A stretch of 64,000 nt of DNA, taken from Sulfobacillus thermotolerans (GTDB taxonomy: Bacteria > Bacillota > Sulfobacillia > Sulfobacillales > Sulfobacillaceae). Each line of letters starts with the position of its first letter. Position 1 is the first letter of the stretch. This document shows, one piece after another, positions 61,601 through 64,000 of this stretch. The notes below the pieces were generated by a model. That model was given only the letters and a program-made list of their open reading frames with translations. It was not told the origin of the DNA and made no database searches. The position numbers and the translations under genes are program-made. Location: contig CP019454.1 in assembly GCA_002951815.1 (NCBI GenBank), positions 682,001 to 746,000 on the forward strand, given 5' to 3'.

Positions 61601-62728
61601 TTATTTAATGTTACCCAGACGATACACATGAAGATGTACCTGCACGGTCATCACGACTTTAGGATATTCTTGGTGCCAATGTTTAAATTTTGCAAATGTA
61701 CGAGGATGCTGCCATGAGAGCATCCGGCCTACTCCCCAAGGGTCTAGATCCATCCTTTGGGTGTATTTGAGCAAGCTCAGACAGCTGTTCGCCAATTGTT
61801 GCGAGGCTTCAGTGGCTATCTGCGCATTTTGGGCTGGAGTTACTATGACCTGCCCAGTGTCTGCGAGGGTACTCGTCAGATTGATGCGAAATACGGCATG
61901 GATGATGCCATGGTTGACGCTAGTGCGAAGGTTGGCGTTACCATGAATGGATCGTAAGCTGATGTGGCCGCGCGGAAGATATAAGCTGACCTTATTGGCC
62001 AAACCTTCAAGCAGCCCGAAATCCTGAGTTTCGAGAGGGGATAAAACTGTTACGAACTGAAAATGACGGTATAATGCGACTTGATCCACTGAAATTTGTT
62101 GCTTTGCGGGTTCGACAATGACGTCAGGCAAGTGGGGGTCGACGCCTGGGGTCACGGCGTCTTCCATGAACTGCCACAGCTTGACGCCCAAATTATCCGT
62201 TTGGCAATGTTTACAACTGAACAAGGCCGAATAATAGAGTGTAGGAAATTGGTCTTGGTCGGTTTTAGCTTTCATCACCAAGTCTAAAGGTTCAGTGGTA
62301 ACAAAAATGAATGGAGTCATATCCATTGTACCGATGCGGGTTAAAGAGATAAGGGCGTGGCGCATGACTTGAGGCTTCAGTTGACTAGAGACTTCAACAA
62401 GCTGAATTTGTCCTAAATAAAGATCACGCGAGACTTGGGACTGACCGTCATTAAAACACTGTGCGACCGAGCGCCCTAAGCCGCTGACATCTGCTACTGG
62501 TGTCATTTTGCTGATGCCGGAGTGTGCGGCATATTTGATAAGAGCTGGCGGGGTAGGAAATTGAAAAATCATTTTTAGGGGCATGGTAGGCGTCCCGTTT
62601 TCCAACCCTAGTGTAAAGACTAGATCCCGCTCATCGACGGGACGATTATCCCAGCAACCTGCGAGACTGATTAGGAGCATGACAATAGTAAAGACCCGCA
62701 TAGCGGAACGTAGAAACTTAGTCATCAT
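61601..62728 (-). CDS. gerKC: Spore germination lipoprotein, GerC family
   Basis: The C subunit is a lipoprotein of the germinant receptor in the spore inner membrane. The 375-residue protein has a signal peptide with lipobox SLAGC followed by WDNRPVDERDLVF, the GCWDxR hallmark of the family. SVAQCFNDGQSQVSRDLYLGQ is another typical landmark region. Start at ATG 62728 overlaps the gerKA-like end by 11 bases. The gap to gerKB is 16 bases. Confidence 0.94.
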   Translation of the reverse strand: MMTKFLRSAMRVFTIVMLLISLAGCWDNRPVDERDLVFTLGLENGTPTMPLKMIFQFPTPPALIKYAAHSGISKMTPVADVSGLGRSVAQCFNDGQSQVSRDLYLGQIQLVEVSSQLKPQVMRHALISLTRIGTMDMTPFIFVTTEPLDLVMKAKTDQDQFPTLYYSALFSCKHCQTDNLGVKLWQFMEDAVTPGVDPHLPDVIVEPAKQQISVDQVALYRHFQFVTVLSPLETQDFGLLEGLANKVSLYLPRGHISLRSIHGNANLRTSVNHGIIHAVFRINLTSTLADTGQVIVTPAQNAQIATEASQQLANSCLSLLKYTQRMDLDPWGVGRMLSWQHPRTFAKFKHWHQEYPKVVMTVQVHLHVYRLGNIK

Positions 62729-64000
62729 CGAGCCTTTCTTTTTGCGTACTATAAAGCTGAGGACTTTTCATGGGACGTGGGATATTCTTTCCCCATTTGC
62801 GTGGGTCTAGGGTACGGAGGTACGAAGGACGTTTTGCTAGGGTAAATTCTGGGAATTTTATCCATGTGTCCTTGAGATCACGCATGCGTAAGGGGCCGAA
62901 TGGTGATAAGTAAGCGACGCCAAAGTTTTCTAAAGCCGCCAAATGCGTCAAAATCAGAATGATGACTAACACGATGCCGTATAGTCCAAAAATATACGAA
63001 GCAAAGACCAAAACCCAAAACAGAATGCGCCAAGGAGTCGCCATTTCATAGACGGGCGAAGTAAAGAGACCTAGAGCTGTCAACGTGATGATGATAATCA
63101 TCAGGCTATCGACAATTCCCGCTTTGACAATCGCAGTTCCCACAACAATAGCGCCTACCGTCCCTAATGTGGTAGAGAGCCCTCTAGGCAAGCGGATGGC
63201 AGCTTCACGGAGCACCTCAATAATGACCCACATGATAAGCACCTCCAATAGAGGCGGGAACGGAATGTCTTCACGAGATCCTGCAATAGTCATAATGAGT
63301 TTTAACGGCAGTAAGTTTGGGTTAACCGAGACAAAAGCTACGTAAAGAGGGGGCAACAATAATCCGACAAACAGTCCAAAGAGCCGGACAAGCCTTTCCA
63401 TACTGGCCGTCCAAAAGCTGACCGTATAGTCATCAGTCGTTTGGTAAAAATCCATGAAGGTAGAAGGAACAGAAATGGAAAAGGGGGTATTGTCCACTAA
63501 AATGACCACCTTACCCTGTAATAGGTCTCGGACAGCTACGTCTACCCGTTCTGTGGAGCGAACTTGGGGAAACAATGAGAGGGGATGAGTTGATAAAATG
63601 GAACCCAGTGTGCTGGAGTACTGAACACCATCTAGCTTGGCCCCCCGCAATCGGCGTTTGATTGCCATGACTAACTCTGGGTTGGTAACGCCTTCGATAT
63701 GGGCAACAATGACCATTGTCTGCGTCAGTGTGCCAATCGTAAGCTTGTCAAAATGCAGTTTGGGACTTTTAATTCGGCGACGCACCAGGTTCATCTGAGT
63801 CAGGACGACCTCGTTGAACGATTCCTGGGGACCCTTTACGGCTCGCTCCGTGCCCGGCCGCTCAATGGCCCGCGCTGGATATTTAACGGTATCTAGCACC
63901 AGGACGGATGCGGCGCCTTGAATAAAGACTAAGGTATTGCCGCCCATCATTTTCGGCAGCAGCTTAGACCATTTGTTTTCAGCTGTCGCATGGCCGACCG
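62718..64000 (-). CDS. gerKA: Spore germination protein, GerA family (5' end beyond window)
   Basis: The A subunit of germinant receptors is a membrane protein with a large cytoplasmic N-terminal domain and about four to five membrane helices. The frame is open to the window edge at 64000, so the N-terminus is missing (at least 427 residues seen). Landmarks are LVFIQGAASVLVLDT, VKGPQESFNEV, NLVRRRIKSP, then helices from LFGLFVGLLLPPLYVAFVS on, and PWRILFWVLV. First gene of the ger operon, which is coupled to gerKC. Confidence 0.94.
   Translation of the reverse strand, partial: VGHATAENKWSKLLPKMMGGNTLVFIQGAASVLVLDTVKYPARAIERPGTERAVKGPQESFNEVVLTQMNLVRRRIKSPKLHFDKLTIGTLTQTMVIVAHIEGVTNPELVMAIKRRLRGAKLDGVQYSSTLGSILSTHPLSLFPQVRSTERVDVAVRDLLQGKVVILVDNTPFSISVPSTFMDFYQTTDDYTVSFWTASMERLVRLFGLFVGLLLPPLYVAFVSVNPNLLPLKLIMTIAGSREDIPFPPLLEVLIMWVIIEVLREAAIRLPRGLSTTLGTVGAIVVGTAIVKAGIVDSLMIIIITLTALGLFTSPVYEMATPWRILFWVLVFASYIFGLYGIVLVIILILTHLAALENFGVAYLSPFGPLRMRDLKDTWIKFPEFTLAKRPSYLRTLDPRKWGKNIPRPMKSPQLYSTQKERLDDD

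Noticed and set aside
1-64000. Mobile elements, prophage, CRISPR arrays
   Set aside because: No transposase, integrase, cas gene or regularly spaced repeat was seen. The tRNA cluster carries no integrated element or repeated tRNA end.

Overview
The window looks like chromosome from a spore-forming member of the Firmicutes. Evidence: a Spo0B-like phosphotransferase between rpmA and obg, a SpoIVFA/SpoIVFB-like pair, LonB, a GerA/GerC/GerB germinant-receptor operon, and T-box leaders on valS and leuS. Gene order follows the Bacillus tig/clpX/lonB/lon/engB and valS-folC-maf-radC-mreBCD-min-spoIVF-rplU-prp-rpmA-spo0B-obg blocks. MinE beside MinCD, an 11-subunit type complex I and a 4Fe-4S polyferredoxin point away from Bacillus itself. 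A Sulfobacillus-like acidophile is my best guess, by inference only. No insertion sequence, phage gene, CRISPR array or rRNA gene was seen.

Layout. 1-3846 (minus): 5' part of a nuo operon, nuoA-B-C-D-H-I-J, without nuoE/F/G between D and H. 4311-7318 (plus, divergent): a redox cluster with a small membrane protein, a NosR/NapH-like membrane polyferredoxin, two ferredoxins and an IscA/HesB-like protein. 7687-8044: tRNA-His, -Arg, -Leu and -Gly. 8154-16399: tig, clpP, clpX, lonB, lon and engB, a protein folding and quality-control block. 16392-19104: a phosphatase, an acetyltransferase, an orphan binding lipoprotein and groES without groEL. 19115-30764: T-box valS, folC, maf, radC, mreBCD, minCDE and rodA (cell shape, division-site selection, cell wall). 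31347-39836: spoIVFA/FB-like genes, rng, rplU-prp-rpmA-spo0B-obg, nadD, an RRM protein, yqeK and rsfS (ribosome biogenesis and sporulation).

39902-55369 is the accessory part. It holds an unknown polytopic membrane protein, a KimA-like potassium importer, a large membrane GGDEF protein, a two-gene STAS/HATPase plus DUF4325 module between gene-poor flanks, a YyaL-like thioredoxin-domain protein, an SDR enzyme, a ClC channel and an EAL-GAF phosphodiesterase. So both halves of c-di-GMP turnover are encoded about 7 kb apart. 55525-64000: T-box leuS, a small membrane protein, Hsp20, an orphan histidine kinase and the gerKA-KC-KB operon, which runs off the right edge.

The most novel-looking item is the STAS-HATPase/DUF4325 pair (46306-47510). 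Its only visible promoter element, a perfect -10 box, is directly followed by a 12-bp perfect palindrome. The redox cluster divergent to a complex I that appears to lack its NADH module comes second. Five convergent gene pairs overlap at their 3' ends with no terminator between them.
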